A program made the translations under genes and the position numbers. Positions 20,996 to 30,323 of a DNA stretch of 64,000 nt are shown here, piece after piece. The stretch spans positions 62,001 to 126,000 of the forward strand of contig NZ_LECZ01000026.1 in NCBI RefSeq assembly GCF_001022965.1, written 5' to 3'. A model generated the notes under the pieces. It did not search any database. It had not been told where the DNA came from and worked only from the letters and a program-made list of their open reading frames with translations. This DNA is from Enterobacter genomosp. O. Lineage in GTDB: Bacteria; Pseudomonadota; Gammaproteobacteria; Enterobacterales; Enterobacteriaceae. Numbering within the stretch: position 1 is the stretch's first letter; each line of letters opens with the position of its first letter.

Positions 20996-22307
20996 AACTC
21001 CCGCGAACGCCGCGCCGATAGGCAACAAAGCGGAAATCGACGCCCGCTACCGCTACTGGCGTCGCCATATCCTGATTACCATCTGGCTCGGCTACGCGCT
21101 GTTCTACTTTACCCGCAAAAGCTTCAACGCCGCCGCGCCGGAGATCCTCGCCAGCGGCGTGATGACCCGCACCGATATCGGCCTGCTGGCGACCCTGTTT
21201 TACATCACCTACGGCCTGTCGAAGTTCTTCTCCGGCATCGTCAGCGACCGCTCCAACGCCCGCTACTTCATGGGCGTTGGGCTGATTGCGACCGGGGTAG
21301 TGAATATCTTGTTTGGCTTTTCCACCTCGCTATGGGCCTTTGCCCTGCTGTGGGCGCTGAACGCCTTTTTCCAGGGCTGGGGCGCGCCGGTCTGCGCCCG
21401 CCTGCTCACGGCGTGGTACTCGCGCAACGAGCGCGGCGGCTGGTGGGCCGTCTGGAACACCGCGCATAACGTCGGCGGAGCGCTGATCCCGATGGTGGTC
21501 GGCGCGGCGGCGCTGCACTACGGCTGGCGCGCGGGGATGATGATTGCCGGCGGGCTTGCCATTCTCGCCGGGCTGTTCCTCTGCTGGCGCCTGCGCGACA
21601 GGCCGCAAACCGTGGGCCTGCCCGCGGTGGGCGACTGGCGGCACGACGAGATGGAAATGGCGCAACAGCAGGAGGGGGCGGGGCTGACGCGCAAAGAGAT
21701 CCTCACCAAATACGTGCTGTTAAACCCCTATATCTGGCTTCTCTCGCTCTGCTACGTGCTGGTTTACGTGGTGCGTGCGGCCATCAACGACTGGGGCAAT
21801 CTGTACATGTCCGAGACGCTCGGCGTAGACCTGGTGACCGCCAACTCGGCGGTGACGATGTTCGAGCTGGGCGGGTTTATCGGCGCGCTGGTGGCGGGCT
21901 GGGGCTCGGATAAGCTGTTCAACGGCAACCGCGGCCCGATGAACCTGATCTTCGCCGCCGGGATTTTGCTCTCCGTCGGCTCGCTGTGGCTGATGCCGTT
22001 CGCCAGCTACGTGATGCAGGCGGCGTGCTTCTTCACCACCGGCTTCTTCGTGTTCGGCCCGCAGATGCTGATCGGCATGGCGGCGGCGGAGTGTTCGCAC
22101 AAAGAGGCGGCCGGCGCGGCGACGGGCTTTGTCGGCCTATTTGCCTACCTCGGCGCATCGCTCTCCGGCTGGCCGCTGGCGCGGGTGATCGACATCTGGC
22201 ACTGGAGCGGTTTCTTCGCGGTGATCGCCATCGCGGCGGGGATTTCCGCGCTGTTGCTGCTGCCGTTTTTGAACGCGCAGGCGCCGCGCGAGGCCAGCGA
22301 AGCGTGA
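20988..22307 (+). CDS. uhpC: UhpC glucose-6-phosphate sensor (MFS)
   Basis: The protein has 439 residues and is an organophosphate:phosphate antiporter-family MFS protein with the typical [25 protein letters not shown] start. It is a transporter-like receptor that binds external glucose-6-phosphate and signals to UhpB. Confidence 0.96.
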   Translation: MFKTPANAAPIGNKAEIDARYRYWRRHILITIWLGYALFYFTRKSFNAAAPEILASGVMTRTDIGLLATLFYITYGLSKFFSGIVSDRSNARYFMGVGLIATGVVNILFGFSTSLWAFALLWALNAFFQGWGAPVCARLLTAWYSRNERGGWWAVWNTAHNVGGALIPMVVGAAALHYGWRAGMMIAGGLAILAGLFLCWRLRDRPQTVGLPAVGDWRHDEMEMAQQQEGAGLTRKEILTKYVLLNPYIWLLSLCYVLVYVVRAAINDWGNLYMSETLGVDLVTANSAVTMFELGGFIGALVAGWGSDKLFNGNRGPMNLIFAAGILLSVGSLWLMPFASYVMQAACFFTTGFFVFGPQMLIGMAAAECSHKEAAGAATGFVGLFAYLGASLSGWPLARVIDIWHWSGFFAVIAIAAGISALLLLPFLNAQAPREASEA

Positions 22308-22392
22308 TGCGCCTCACCTTTTCGCCTCGAATGGCGCAAAACTAGGAAATTTTCCCGGTTTTACCTGGACGCTGTCTCAGGCTTCTCTCCTG

Positions 22393-22434
22393 GCTGATTT
22401 TTACAATGCCTGCCATTCGCAGGTAAAAATCAGC
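22393..22434 (+). promoter_or_regulatory. uhpT promoter region with long inverted repeat
   Basis: GCTGATTTTTA (22393-22403) and TAAAAATCAGC (22424-22434) form a perfect 11-bp inverted repeat, with nested CCTGC/GCAGG arms inside. A likely -10 (TACAAT, 22402-22407) lies in it, so transcription would start inside the palindrome. CCTGG/CAGG-type motifs upstream (22364-22392) are candidate UhpA sites. Confidence 0.45.
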
Positions 22435-22447
22435 TCAGGAGCAAACC

Positions 22448-23839
22448 ATGCTGGCCTTCCTCAATCAGGTGCGCAAGCCGACCCTGGATCTGCCGCTCGA
22501 TGTGCGGCGCAAAATGTGGTTCAAACCGTTCATGCAGTCCTACCTGGTGGTCTTTATCGGCTACCTGACCATGTACCTGATCCGCAAAAACTTTAACATC
22601 GCGCAGAACGACATGATCTCCACCTACGGGCTGAGCATGACGCAGCTGGGGATGATTGGCCTGGGCTTCTCCATCACCTACGGCGTGGGGAAAACCGTTG
22701 TGTCCTACTACGCGGACGGCAAAAACACCAAGCAGTTCCTGCCGTTTATGCTGATCCTCTCCGCTATCTGTATGCTTGGCTTCAGCGCCAGCATGGGCAC
22801 CGGCTCCGTTAGCCTGTTCCTGATGATCGCCTTCTACGCCCTGAGCGGTTTCTTCCAGAGCACCGGCGGGTCGTGCAGCTACTCCACCATCACCAAATGG
22901 ACTCCGCGCCGCAAGCGGGGTTCGTACCTCGGTATGTGGAACATCTCCCACAACCTCGGCGGGGCGGGTGCGGCAGGCGTGGCGCTGTTCGGCGCGAACT
23001 ATCTGTTCGACGGCCACGTGATCGGCATGTTTATCTTCCCGTCGATTATCGCCCTGATTGTCGGCTTTATCGGCCTGCGCTTCGGCAGCGACTCCCCGGA
23101 ATCCTACGGCCTCGGCAAAGCTGAAGAGCTGTTCGGCGAGGAGATCAGCGAAGAGGACAAAGAGACCGAAGAGAACGAGATGACCAAATGGCAGATCTTT
23201 GTTGAGTACGTGCTGAAAAACAAAGTGATCTGGCTGCTCTGCTTCTCCAACATCTTCCTGTACGTGGTGCGCATCGGTATCGACCAGTGGTCGACCGTGT
23301 ATGCCTTCCAGGAGTTGAAGCTTTCTAAAGAAGTGGCTATTCAGGGCTTCACCCTGTTCGAAGTGGGCGCGCTGGTTGGCACCCTGCTGTGGGGCTGGCT
23401 CTCTGACCTCGCCAACGGCCGTCGTGCGCTGGTAGCCTGCGTCGCGCTGGCGCTGATTATCGCCACCCTCGGCGTGTACCAGCATGCCAGCAACCAGTAC
23501 GTTTACCTGGCGTCCCTGTTCGCGCTCGGCTTCCTGGTGTTTGGTCCACAGTTGCTGATCGGCGTGGCGGCAGTCGGCTTCGTACCGAAAAAAGCGATCG
23601 GCGCCGCTGACGGGATTAAAGGCACCTTCGCCTACCTGATCGGCGACAGCTTCGCCAAGCTGGGTCTGGGGATGATTGCCGACGGCACGCCAATTTTCGG
23701 CCTCACCGGCTGGGCGGGCACCTTTGCCGCGCTGGATGCGGCAGCCATCGGCTGTATCGTCCTGATGGCGATGGTAGCGGTGCTGGAAGAACGTAAAATT
23801 CGCCGTGAGAATCGTGCGCAGAAATTAAAAACAGCCTGA
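22448..23839 (+). CDS. uhpT: Hexose-6-phosphate:phosphate antiporter UhpT
   Basis: The protein has 463 residues and twelve membrane helices; the organophosphate antiporter signature ([25 protein letters not shown], about 142-166) is visible. It imports glucose-6-phosphate in exchange for phosphate and is also an uptake route for fosfomycin. It is transcribed alone from the UhpA-dependent promoter. Confidence 0.97.
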   Translation: MLAFLNQVRKPTLDLPLDVRRKMWFKPFMQSYLVVFIGYLTMYLIRKNFNIAQNDMISTYGLSMTQLGMIGLGFSITYGVGKTVVSYYADGKNTKQFLPFMLILSAICMLGFSASMGTGSVSLFLMIAFYALSGFFQSTGGSCSYSTITKWTPRRKRGSYLGMWNISHNLGGAGAAGVALFGANYLFDGHVIGMFIFPSIIALIVGFIGLRFGSDSPESYGLGKAEELFGEEISEEDKETEENEMTKWQIFVEYVLKNKVIWLLCFSNIFLYVVRIGIDQWSTVYAFQELKLSKEVAIQGFTLFEVGALVGTLLWGWLSDLANGRRALVACVALALIIATLGVYQHASNQYVYLASLFALGFLVFGPQLLIGVAAVGFVPKKAIGAADGIKGTFAYLIGDSFAKLGLGMIADGTPIFGLTGWAGTFAALDAAAIGCIVLMAMVAVLEERKIRRENRAQKLKTA

Positions 23840-23858
23840 GTGTGCAGGTAACTTCTTT

Positions 23859-23887
23859 GCCCGGTGTGTGATGCCGGGCTTTTTTTT
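23859..23887 (+). terminator. uhpT terminator
   Basis: The GCCCGG..CCGGGC stem around GTGTGTGAT is followed by eight T, just after uhpT. Confidence 0.85.
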
Positions 23888-24013
23888 ATACCTTGTCGCG
23901 TTAACCCCGTTTATCCTCGTCTTCAACTTCTTTTCAGCACAGTATTATGGTTCTGCCCGCTGTTGACGCCCTGCGTTTCCCGCTATGATGAGCGGCTATT
24001 CTAAGGAGAACGC

Positions 24014-24466
24014 ATGGTCTGGATAATGCTGGCAACGCTTGCCGTGGTGTTTGTGGTGGGATTTCGCGTCCTGACCTCGGATTCCCGCCGTGCGATCAAA
24101 CGCCTGAGCGAACGTCTGGGGATGACCCCAATGCCGGTCGAGTCGATGATCGACCAGTTCGGTAAAACGCCCGGCAATGAGTTTATCCGTTATCTTGAAC
24201 GCCCTGACGAGGCGCATCTGCAAAACGCCGCGCAGGTGCTGCTGATCTGGCAGGTCTGCATTGTCGACGGCAGCGAAGAGAACCTGCACGCCTGGCACCG
24301 TATGTTGCGAAAAGCCCGCCTGGCGGCGCCCATCACCGATGCGCAAATTCGTCTGGCGCTTGGCTTTATGCGCGAGATGGAGCCCGATCCGCAGGAGCTG
24401 AATGCCTTCCAGCTACGCTATAACCAGCTCTTCCTGCCGGAAGAGGGCGTGTTTTATCTGCATTAA
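24014..24466 (+). CDS. yicN: YicN, DUF1198 family
   Basis: The protein has 150 residues, with an N-terminal membrane helix (about 1-20) and a cytoplasmic helical domain (NAAQVLLIWQVCIVDGSEENL, APITDAQIRLALGFMRE). Length and text match E. coli YicN. The function is unknown. AAGGAGAA precedes the ATG. Its stop overlaps the 3' end of the convergent LysR gene by 4 bases, which marks the left junction of the AfsA-type cluster. Confidence 0.9.
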   Translation: MVWIMLATLAVVFVVGFRVLTSDSRRAIKRLSERLGMTPMPVESMIDQFGKTPGNEFIRYLERPDEAHLQNAAQVLLIWQVCIVDGSEENLHAWHRMLRKARLAAPITDAQIRLALGFMREMEPDPQELNAFQLRYNQLFLPEEGVFYLH

Positions 24467-25383
24467 GCCGTTTTTCCGCACAAGATATTTTGAGCGTTAA
24501 GAATTTCTTCTCTGTTTTCATTGAGGCGGGTGGCGGCATAGATATCTATGTTTAACCTTTTTGCCTCCGCGTCCGTGAGTTCACGGTAGCAAAGTCCTTC
24601 CTGATTAAAGGTGCATTTCGACTGAGGCAGCAGCGCAAATCCTTTCCCTCTTGCGATACGGCTTAGCATCACGAGGGTATCATCCGGCTCTTTTATCCGC
24701 TTCAGCGGCGTTTTCAGCGTATCAAAGTAGCTTTCGCATTTGTCGTAGAATGACGGGTTGGCACTTCTTGAAAACCAGAAAATGGGAAGGTCGCTAATAT
24801 CCTCCAGCGCGACTTTCTCTTTCAGGCTGGCAGGATGTAAAGAGGGCATTGCGATGAGCAACGGTTCCTGGCAGACCCAGCGGTATTGAACAATGTCTTC
24901 ATGACCCGTTCCTTTTTCACCGGTCAGCACCAGATCCAGCATATTTTTAGACAAGCTTTGCAGCAGTTGGGCTGACGTCAGGTCCGGCGTTTCGACATCA
25001 TCTCCCGCGTTCATTTTTTGAAGCTGGGTATTCACGGGTTCAATATATTCAAAATTAAGCGTCCGCGTGAGTCCGATACGCAGGCTCGTTTCAGAAGAGA
25101 GAGGATCTTCTTTTAGATTACTGATGTCTTTAAGTATTTTTTCTGCCTGAACAACCAGCGCACGACCTGCTTCAGTGAGGCTAACGTCATGCGTGCTGCG
25201 GCTGAACAGCTGACGTTTCAGAACCGCTTCAAGGCACTTTATCTGACGCGTCAATGGCGGTTGAGTCATGCGTAGACGTTCGGCAGCCTTACGAAAATTC
25301 AGTTCATGTGCAACAGCGAGAAAGCATTGTAATTGTTTGATACTGGGTAGGTTATTGCTGATTAAATGTTCTGCTGTGGCCAT
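24463..25383 (-). CDS. LysR-type regulator of the AfsA-type cluster
   Basis: The protein has 306 residues. An N-terminal helix-turn-helix (LNFRKAAERLRMTQPPLTRQI, about 29-49) is followed by the effector domain. It is divergent from the operon starting at 25571 with a 187-base gap, the standard arrangement for a LysR regulator and its target. The co-inducer is unknown; it may be the product or a precursor made by the operon. Confidence 0.85.
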   Translation of the reverse strand: MATAEHLISNNLPSIKQLQCFLAVAHELNFRKAAERLRMTQPPLTRQIKCLEAVLKRQLFSRSTHDVSLTEAGRALVVQAEKILKDISNLKEDPLSSETSLRIGLTRTLNFEYIEPVNTQLQKMNAGDDVETPDLTSAQLLQSLSKNMLDLVLTGEKGTGHEDIVQYRWVCQEPLLIAMPSLHPASLKEKVALEDISDLPIFWFSRSANPSFYDKCESYFDTLKTPLKRIKEPDDTLVMLSRIARGKGFALLPQSKCTFNQEGLCYRELTDAEAKRLNIDIYAATRLNENREEILNAQNILCGKTA

Positions 25384-25498
25384 ACGTGCGTCCTGAATGC
25401 GAAAAGGTATTTAGGCTTTTTTCGATTTTGATATTACACGCTAAATGCAGGCAGCAAAACCCGTTTTAACAGTAATACAAAAAATATATTACAAATTT

Positions 25499-25514
25499 AA
25501 CAATTCCAATTGTT
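25499..25514. promoter_or_regulatory. Candidate LysR binding site
   Basis: AACAATT-CC-AATTGTT is a perfect 7-bp inverted repeat, with a T-N11-A arrangement, in the middle of the AT-rich divergent region, about 56 bases before the first operon gene. Confidence 0.45.
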
Positions 25515-25570
25515 TCCTGTATTGATAAATTTCTATACGAATCCTCACTCAATCAATATTCGGAGTAATT

Positions 25571-26182
25571 ATGTCGTCTAAATATGTACTGGTATCACGC
25601 TTCCCATTAAAAAATGCTTTTTCTGAAAAAGAATTCACTTCATTAAAAAGCAATGAAAACGTTCGCTACTATTCCTGTGAAGAAAACGGTGTAAATGAAT
25701 TGCTGGAACTGCGTGCATTCAACGATATTAAAGAAATTGCGTGGGCTGAGAGTGAAATGGAATCCATGTTCCATCGTTTCTCTGATGTTCTTTCTGCCGA
25801 TATTCGTCGCGAATTACTTAAGTTTGTTGAATCCCCGATTGATAATAAAAAGAACTTACCAGAATCAAATTATATCCAGCTTCGTCACGTTGAAGTGCCT
25901 GCGCATAACTATCAGCAGTACCGTCAGTGGCGCGATGAAACCATTTTTAATGTGGTAAGAGATAACAAAGATAAGATTGAAAGTTTCGAAGCGTTTCATT
26001 CTCTGATCAGTGGCGTACCGGGTGTAATGTTTATCTCCTCATTCAACGGCGATAAAGCAGCATATAAAGAAGCATTTACCAATGCGCGTTACCAGGAAAT
26101 CATTCAGCAGGCCGGCGACAATTTTATCACTGGCGGCAATGACGGTCTTTATACGCGCATCTACCGTGCTTGCTGTTGTTGA
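25571..26182 (+). CDS. Uncharacterised protein, first gene of the AfsA-type operon
   Basis: The protein has 203 residues with no recognised motif or signal peptide. Two halves each contain a strand/helix pattern (YVLVSRFPLK... near 5-14 and YIQLRHVEVPAHNYQQYRQWRDE near 101-123) that could be two ferredoxin-like (dimeric alpha/beta barrel, ABM-type) domains. This is a guess from pattern only. It ends in an unusual ACCC. CGGAGT precedes the ATG. The AT-rich composition suggests transfer. Confidence 0.6.
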   Translation: MSSKYVLVSRFPLKNAFSEKEFTSLKSNENVRYYSCEENGVNELLELRAFNDIKEIAWAESEMESMFHRFSDVLSADIRRELLKFVESPIDNKKNLPESNYIQLRHVEVPAHNYQQYRQWRDETIFNVVRDNKDKIESFEAFHSLISGVPGVMFISSFNGDKAAYKEAFTNARYQEIIQQAGDNFITGGNDGLYTRIYRACCC

Positions 26183-26192
26183 GGAACAATGA

Positions 26193-26969
26193 ATGAACTG
26201 TAAAAAGTTGGTTGTTGTTGGCGATAAATTTAATGAATTTGCCAACGGTAAAGATGTACTGACTATATCTCAGCTTGAATTATTGACTCAGATCCCTGCG
26301 AATATCATTGATAAAGAACATGAAATTATTGTTGGGCAGGGCGTGCGCAAGGATTTTGCCGGAAAAGTAATTTCAAACCAGGCAAGAAACGCAATTCATG
26401 GTAATAAACTAAAAATGTGCTCTCTGGAAAAACTGGTTAGCGACAAAAAAAATGCACATTGCCATAAAAAACTGGAACAGAACGTACTTATAGGACCTGC
26501 GGAACAGGCTGAGCATAATCCCGACCTTTATGCGATGCCTCTGTTAATCGACGAGCGTTGCGAATTGATGGCGGATCACCAGACGGGTCAGCATATTCAG
26601 GGAATGCTACTGGTTGAAGCCTGCCGACAGGCCTTTATCGGCGTCACCGAAGAGTTTATTTACCAGCAGGAAAGTGGGCGCTATTACGTCATTAATAGCA
26701 TGGCAATCAATTTTGCCAGTTTCTTGTTCCCTTTACCGGCGCTGGTCCATTTTGAATTTCTTGAAAAAGATATTAACGACCGCCGGGGGCGTTTCAAGGC
26801 TCAGGTACGCGTCACTCAGCACCAAACGCTTTGCGCGACAATGGATGTGTCGTTCACCGTCTATCCTTCCGCCCTGATTACAGAGAAAGAAAAATCTCTG
26901 GCTGAGGTTGCCATGCAGGCGGCCATCGTTCAGCAGCAAGGGGTGGTTCAGGGGGTAACGCATGCCTGA
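26193..26969 (+). CDS. AfsA-type hotdog (A-factor biosynthesis) protein
   Basis: The protein has 258 residues. The C-terminal half carries the AfsA hotdog signature: DHQTGQHIQGMLLVEACRQA (about 129-148), aligning with the DH..-HV-GM-LLEA-RQA repeat of Streptomyces AfsA, followed by INFASFLFPL and the QVRVTQHQ strand. The N-terminal half is divergent and would correspond to a degenerate first repeat. AfsA and MmfL transfer a beta-ketoacyl group to dihydroxyacetone phosphate to start butyrolactone/furan signals, so a similar condensation is inferred. GAGGAA precedes the ATG. It overlaps the next gene by 8 bases. Confidence 0.78.
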   Translation: MNCKKLVVVGDKFNEFANGKDVLTISQLELLTQIPANIIDKEHEIIVGQGVRKDFAGKVISNQARNAIHGNKLKMCSLEKLVSDKKNAHCHKKLEQNVLIGPAEQAEHNPDLYAMPLLIDERCELMADHQTGQHIQGMLLVEACRQAFIGVTEEFIYQQESGRYYVINSMAINFASFLFPLPALVHFEFLEKDINDRRGRFKAQVRVTQHQTLCATMDVSFTVYPSALITEKEKSLAEVAMQAAIVQQQGVVQGVTHA

Positions 26970-27795
26970 ATTACGTAGCCAGAAATACCGTCTGGCTGCG
27001 ACCACGCAGGGGCCGCTTTACCCCCCTGCGGAGGTCATGGACGGGAAGGGTAATTTTGTCGTAGTTGGTATGGTGCCTGGGGATAACGGCTTGCAGTGGC
27101 GAAGCGTCATTGTCTCACCGAACAGCGCGCTTCCGGCTTTTGGGGAAATCGCACCCTATAACATTCTGTGTGATATAGAAAAGATGCCCCAGGACGCGTT
27201 GAAGGACATTATTCTTCATACTCTTCCTTTACCCATTCCGATGAACAACTATCGGATGATTTTCGCACCGGAACAGCGGCCGCACGCCAACAAAGAAAAG
27301 AGGCCGAGCGTGCCGCTTCATGACGGCTATATCGCGGACTATCGCAGCAGCGATGGAAAGCGAGACATCCAGCCTGTTACCCTCGCTGCCTGGCTTGAGG
27401 CAGAGGGAACTTTTGACGTCACGTTGTCCGAAGATAAAAAACGAGCACGGTTCACGTTTTCGTTCCGGAGTCTTGTTCCGGATAGCGTTTATACCGTGAT
27501 GAGTCTCAGGGAAAACGATTTAGCCTCTGAGGCGCCGAGCAGGCCTGGCCCGCTCGGCATACCCAACGTATTTATAACCGATAGCGAAGGCAATGCCGAA
27601 TATTGGGCTGAGTTAACCGATCCTTTTCCGGCACCGGAGAGGAAAGGAAACAGAATTATTAACGTAGTCGTACTTTATATGAGCTCGCGTCAGAGCTACG
27701 GCGGTGCAATTGGTTTTTACGGTCTTGGAGGCGATATCCATGCCCATTTAAAACTCAAAGGCCGTTCCTTCGATGAATTTACAACTATAGAGTGA
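26962..27795 (+). CDS. Uncharacterised 277-residue protein of the AfsA-type operon
   Basis: No family is recognised. There is no signal peptide or membrane helix. The C-terminal part is rich in predicted beta strands (FTFSFRSLVPDSVYTVMSL, NAEYWAELTDPFP, NRIINVVVLYMSSRQSYGG) and may form a beta-sandwich. AGGGGG precedes the ATG. Translational coupling to the AfsA-type gene suggests a direct partnership. The GC content is higher than in the two genes before it. Confidence 0.6.
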   Translation: MPELRSQKYRLAATTQGPLYPPAEVMDGKGNFVVVGMVPGDNGLQWRSVIVSPNSALPAFGEIAPYNILCDIEKMPQDALKDIILHTLPLPIPMNNYRMIFAPEQRPHANKEKRPSVPLHDGYIADYRSSDGKRDIQPVTLAAWLEAEGTFDVTLSEDKKRARFTFSFRSLVPDSVYTVMSLRENDLASEAPSRPGPLGIPNVFITDSEGNAEYWAELTDPFPAPERKGNRIINVVVLYMSSRQSYGGAIGFYGLGGDIHAHLKLKGRSFDEFTTIE

Positions 27796-27802
27796 GAAAA
27801 GC

Positions 27803-28027
27803 ATGCCGTTTGTTCATGTGATGACCTGGCCGACGAAAGATGAAAATCAAATCATCAGGCTTCAGGAAGATATTACGTTTGCCGTTCACAAAAATACAGG
27901 TGCACCGCTGGATAAAATTTCCGTGGTGGTTTCTGAAATTCCGCCTTCCCGCTGGGCGGATGCAGGCGTGCCTGGTACGGATAAAGATTTCCCGGTTAAG
28001 AGTCGAAGAAAAAACTACGAGGAATAG
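27803..28027 (+). CDS. 4-oxalocrotonate tautomerase-like enzyme
   Basis: The protein has 74 residues. After Met removal the chain begins with Pro (PFVHVMTWP), the catalytic N-terminal proline of the tautomerase superfamily. The VVSEIPPSRWADAG segment is also typical. It could isomerise a keto/enol intermediate of the operon's product. It lies 7 bases after the preceding gene. Confidence 0.75.
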   Translation: MPFVHVMTWPTKDENQIIRLQEDITFAVHKNTGAPLDKISVVVSEIPPSRWADAGVPGTDKDFPVKSRRKNYEE

Positions 28028-28030
28028 GCT

Positions 28031-28681
28031 TTGCGTAAACACGCCGCATTTTTTGACGTTGATGAGACGCTTATAAATATTAAAAGTATGTTTGATTTTT
28101 ATGATTTCTGGTGCAGGGAAAATAATCAACACGATCGTCTTCAACGCTTTATGTCTCGCTTTCGAGCCGACGTAAAAAACGGTGTGCCAAGGGAGACGCT
28201 GAACCGAGAGTATTATCGCCAGTTTAAAGGTGTATCTTGTCGTTATCTGGACGAAATGGGTGAGGAATGGTTCAGGCATAAGCTGGAAAATGAGTTTTTT
28301 ATTGATAGCGCCGTTGCAGCACTTAAAAAACATCAGAGCCAAAATATGTACACCGTATTTATATCTGGCTCTATGCTTCCGATTCTTTCACCCATTGCGA
28401 AATACCTTGGGGTAACGGATGTACTCTGTGCGCCGGTCATAATAAATGCAGCAGGTGAGTTAACGGGTGAAATCGGCCTGCCGCAAACCATTGGAGCGGG
28501 TAAAAAAGACGCGCTTATGACGTTTTGCCGGGATAAGGAAATTAACCCGGCGGATTGTTATGCCTACGGTGACGATCTTTCGGATATTCCAATGCTCGAA
28601 GCCATCGGGCATCCCGTGTGTGTGGGAGAGCATTCCGCGCTTACCAGATATGCAACAGAAAAAAATTGGCAAATTATTTAA
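28031..28681 (+). CDS. HAD-IB family phosphatase
   Basis: The protein has 216 residues from a TTG start with GAGGAA upstream. Motif I is FFDVDETL (nucleophile Asp near residue 9), motif II is FISGSM, and motif III/IV is K...YGDDLSDIPML (about 175-190). This is the HAD-IB (SerB/hydrolase) type. In butyrolactone and methylenomycin-furan pathways a phosphatase (for example MmfP) removes the phosphate inherited from dihydroxyacetone phosphate; this enzyme could fill that role (inference). Confidence 0.85.
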   Translation: MRKHAAFFDVDETLINIKSMFDFYDFWCRENNQHDRLQRFMSRFRADVKNGVPRETLNREYYRQFKGVSCRYLDEMGEEWFRHKLENEFFIDSAVAALKKHQSQNMYTVFISGSMLPILSPIAKYLGVTDVLCAPVIINAAGELTGEIGLPQTIGAGKKDALMTFCRDKEINPADCYAYGDDLSDIPMLEAIGHPVCVGEHSALTRYATEKNWQII

Positions 28682-28702
28682 ACTATCATTGAGGTAAGTA
28701 GT

Positions 28703-29923
28703 ATGACTTCAGAACTCTCTTTGCAAAATATGACGTTAAGGTCATGGCTTGCTTTATTCATTCTGGCTATTTCAACGTTTACTATTGTCACTACCGAACT
28801 GGCGCCGGTCGGATTATTAACGCCAATCGCAGAGGGGCTACAGTCTTCGGAATCCGCGGTGGGCATGACCGTGTCGCTTTATGCCTGGGTGGGGGCGTTG
28901 AGTGCGCTGTTTGCATCCGTCTTTTTAGGCAATGTGGCCAAGAAACGCCTTTTACTCGTGCTCACCGTGGTGCTTCTGATCTCCAACATCATGGCCGCGA
29001 CGGTAAACACCTACAGCATGCTGCTTAGCGCCCGAGTGCTGGGTGCGCTTGCTCACGGTGCATTCTGGGCGATGATCGGCGCAACGGCGGTTGCTATCGT
29101 TCCTGCCCGATATATTGGGGCGGCAACGTCTATCGTATTTGGTGGCGTCTCCGCAGCAAGCGTTTTTGGCGTGCCGGTATCCAACTACATTGGTATTCAC
29201 TTCGGCTGGCGGCAGGCATTTTGGCTGATGGCCGCGCTGAGCGTAATTGCCTTTGTGGGTATTAGCGTGCTTGTTCCCCAGATCACCAGCAAAAGTGCGC
29301 TTGGCCTGGATGCGCTTAAAGGCGTGCTGAAATCGTCTACCTTGTGGAAAATTTACTCCGCTACCCTGCTGGCCGTTACGGCCCACTTTGCCGCCTTTAC
29401 GTACATTGAACCCTGGCTGCACACGCAGAGTTTACTGTCCACCGCCTTTATTCCCGCTGTGCTTTTTGTTTACGGCATCGCGGGTCTGGCCGGTAACTTT
29501 CTGACCGGCGTGTTGATTGATAAGTATCTCAAGCTGACAGTCTCTTTGTCTGTACTGCTGATCTGTGCAGTGCTGCTGTTCCTGGGCCTGTCTGGGTCCT
29601 CGCTCTCTGCTGCGTTGATATTCATCAGCATGATTGTCTGGGGCGTTGCCGTGTCAGGAATATTTGTCGGCTTCCAGACCTGGGTTTTACGTATGGCTGA
29701 AGATAAAGCTTTCCCGGCCTCCGCAATCTACGTTTCGTTTTTCAATACCGCCATTGGTATCGGCGCGTCGGTCGGTGCCTGGATGGTTTCAGCATTTTCA
29801 ATGCCGCTCCTGTATATCGTCGCCGGCACGGCCATCGGCCTGTCCGTTCTGCTTGTCGCGGTTATTCCTGCAACGTTGACCGCAAAACAGTCCCCACTGG
29901 AGAAATCTTATGAGTCAAATTAA
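28703..29923 (+). CDS. MFS exporter of the AfsA-type operon
   Basis: The protein has 406 residues and about twelve helices, resembling the sugar/arabinose efflux (SotB/AraJ) DHA1 group: FTIVTTELAPVGLLTPIAEGL in helix 1 and a GALAHGAFWAMIGATAVAIVP segment. It probably exports the product of the operon. It overlaps the next gene by 14 bases. Confidence 0.82.
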   Translation: MTSELSLQNMTLRSWLALFILAISTFTIVTTELAPVGLLTPIAEGLQSSESAVGMTVSLYAWVGALSALFASVFLGNVAKKRLLLVLTVVLLISNIMAATVNTYSMLLSARVLGALAHGAFWAMIGATAVAIVPARYIGAATSIVFGGVSAASVFGVPVSNYIGIHFGWRQAFWLMAALSVIAFVGISVLVPQITSKSALGLDALKGVLKSSTLWKIYSATLLAVTAHFAAFTYIEPWLHTQSLLSTAFIPAVLFVYGIAGLAGNFLTGVLIDKYLKLTVSLSVLLICAVLLFLGLSGSSLSAALIFISMIVWGVAVSGIFVGFQTWVLRMAEDKAFPASAIYVSFFNTAIGIGASVGAWMVSAFSMPLLYIVAGTAIGLSVLLVAVIPATLTAKQSPLEKSYESN

Positions 29924-30323
29924 TGACCGCACGCGCTATGGCAGAGAGATTATGGACCGTCTTGAAGCGGGACTCGCGGATAAAGTCACCCGCCGCCTGA
30001 GCGAGCTGGACCCGGGGCTGCCCGCCCTGATTACCGACTATGCGTTCGGGGATGTGGTGGGGCGTCCGGGACTGGATCTCAAAACGCGCGAAATGCTGAC
30101 CGTCGCCTCGCTTGTGACGCTGGGTAATGCCATGCCGCAACTGGAACTGCATATGAGAGGCGCGCTCAACACAGGCGTGACGCCGGAAGAGCTGCTTGAA
30201 ATCGTGATACAGATGGCGGTGTATGCTGGCGTTCCCGCCTGTATGAATGGTCTTACTGCATACCGGGCGGCAATGGCCGCGACGGGTCATACCTTGCCAG
30301 GACTGAAAGGGGAAGGCGCATGA
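29910..30323 (+). CDS. Carboxymuconolactone decarboxylase family protein
   Basis: The protein has 137 residues of PcaC/AhpD-like fold: LDLKTREMLTVASLVTLG, LELHMRGALNTGVTPEELLEIV and MAVYAGVPACMNGL match the family pattern with the conserved E...H...N-G. It lacks the AhpD CXXC. It may act on a lactone or beta-keto acid intermediate, or be a redox protein. It overlaps the thiolase gene by 4 bases. Confidence 0.8.
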   Translation: MSQINDRTRYGREIMDRLEAGLADKVTRRLSELDPGLPALITDYAFGDVVGRPGLDLKTREMLTVASLVTLGNAMPQLELHMRGALNTGVTPEELLEIVIQMAVYAGVPACMNGLTAYRAAMAATGHTLPGLKGEGA

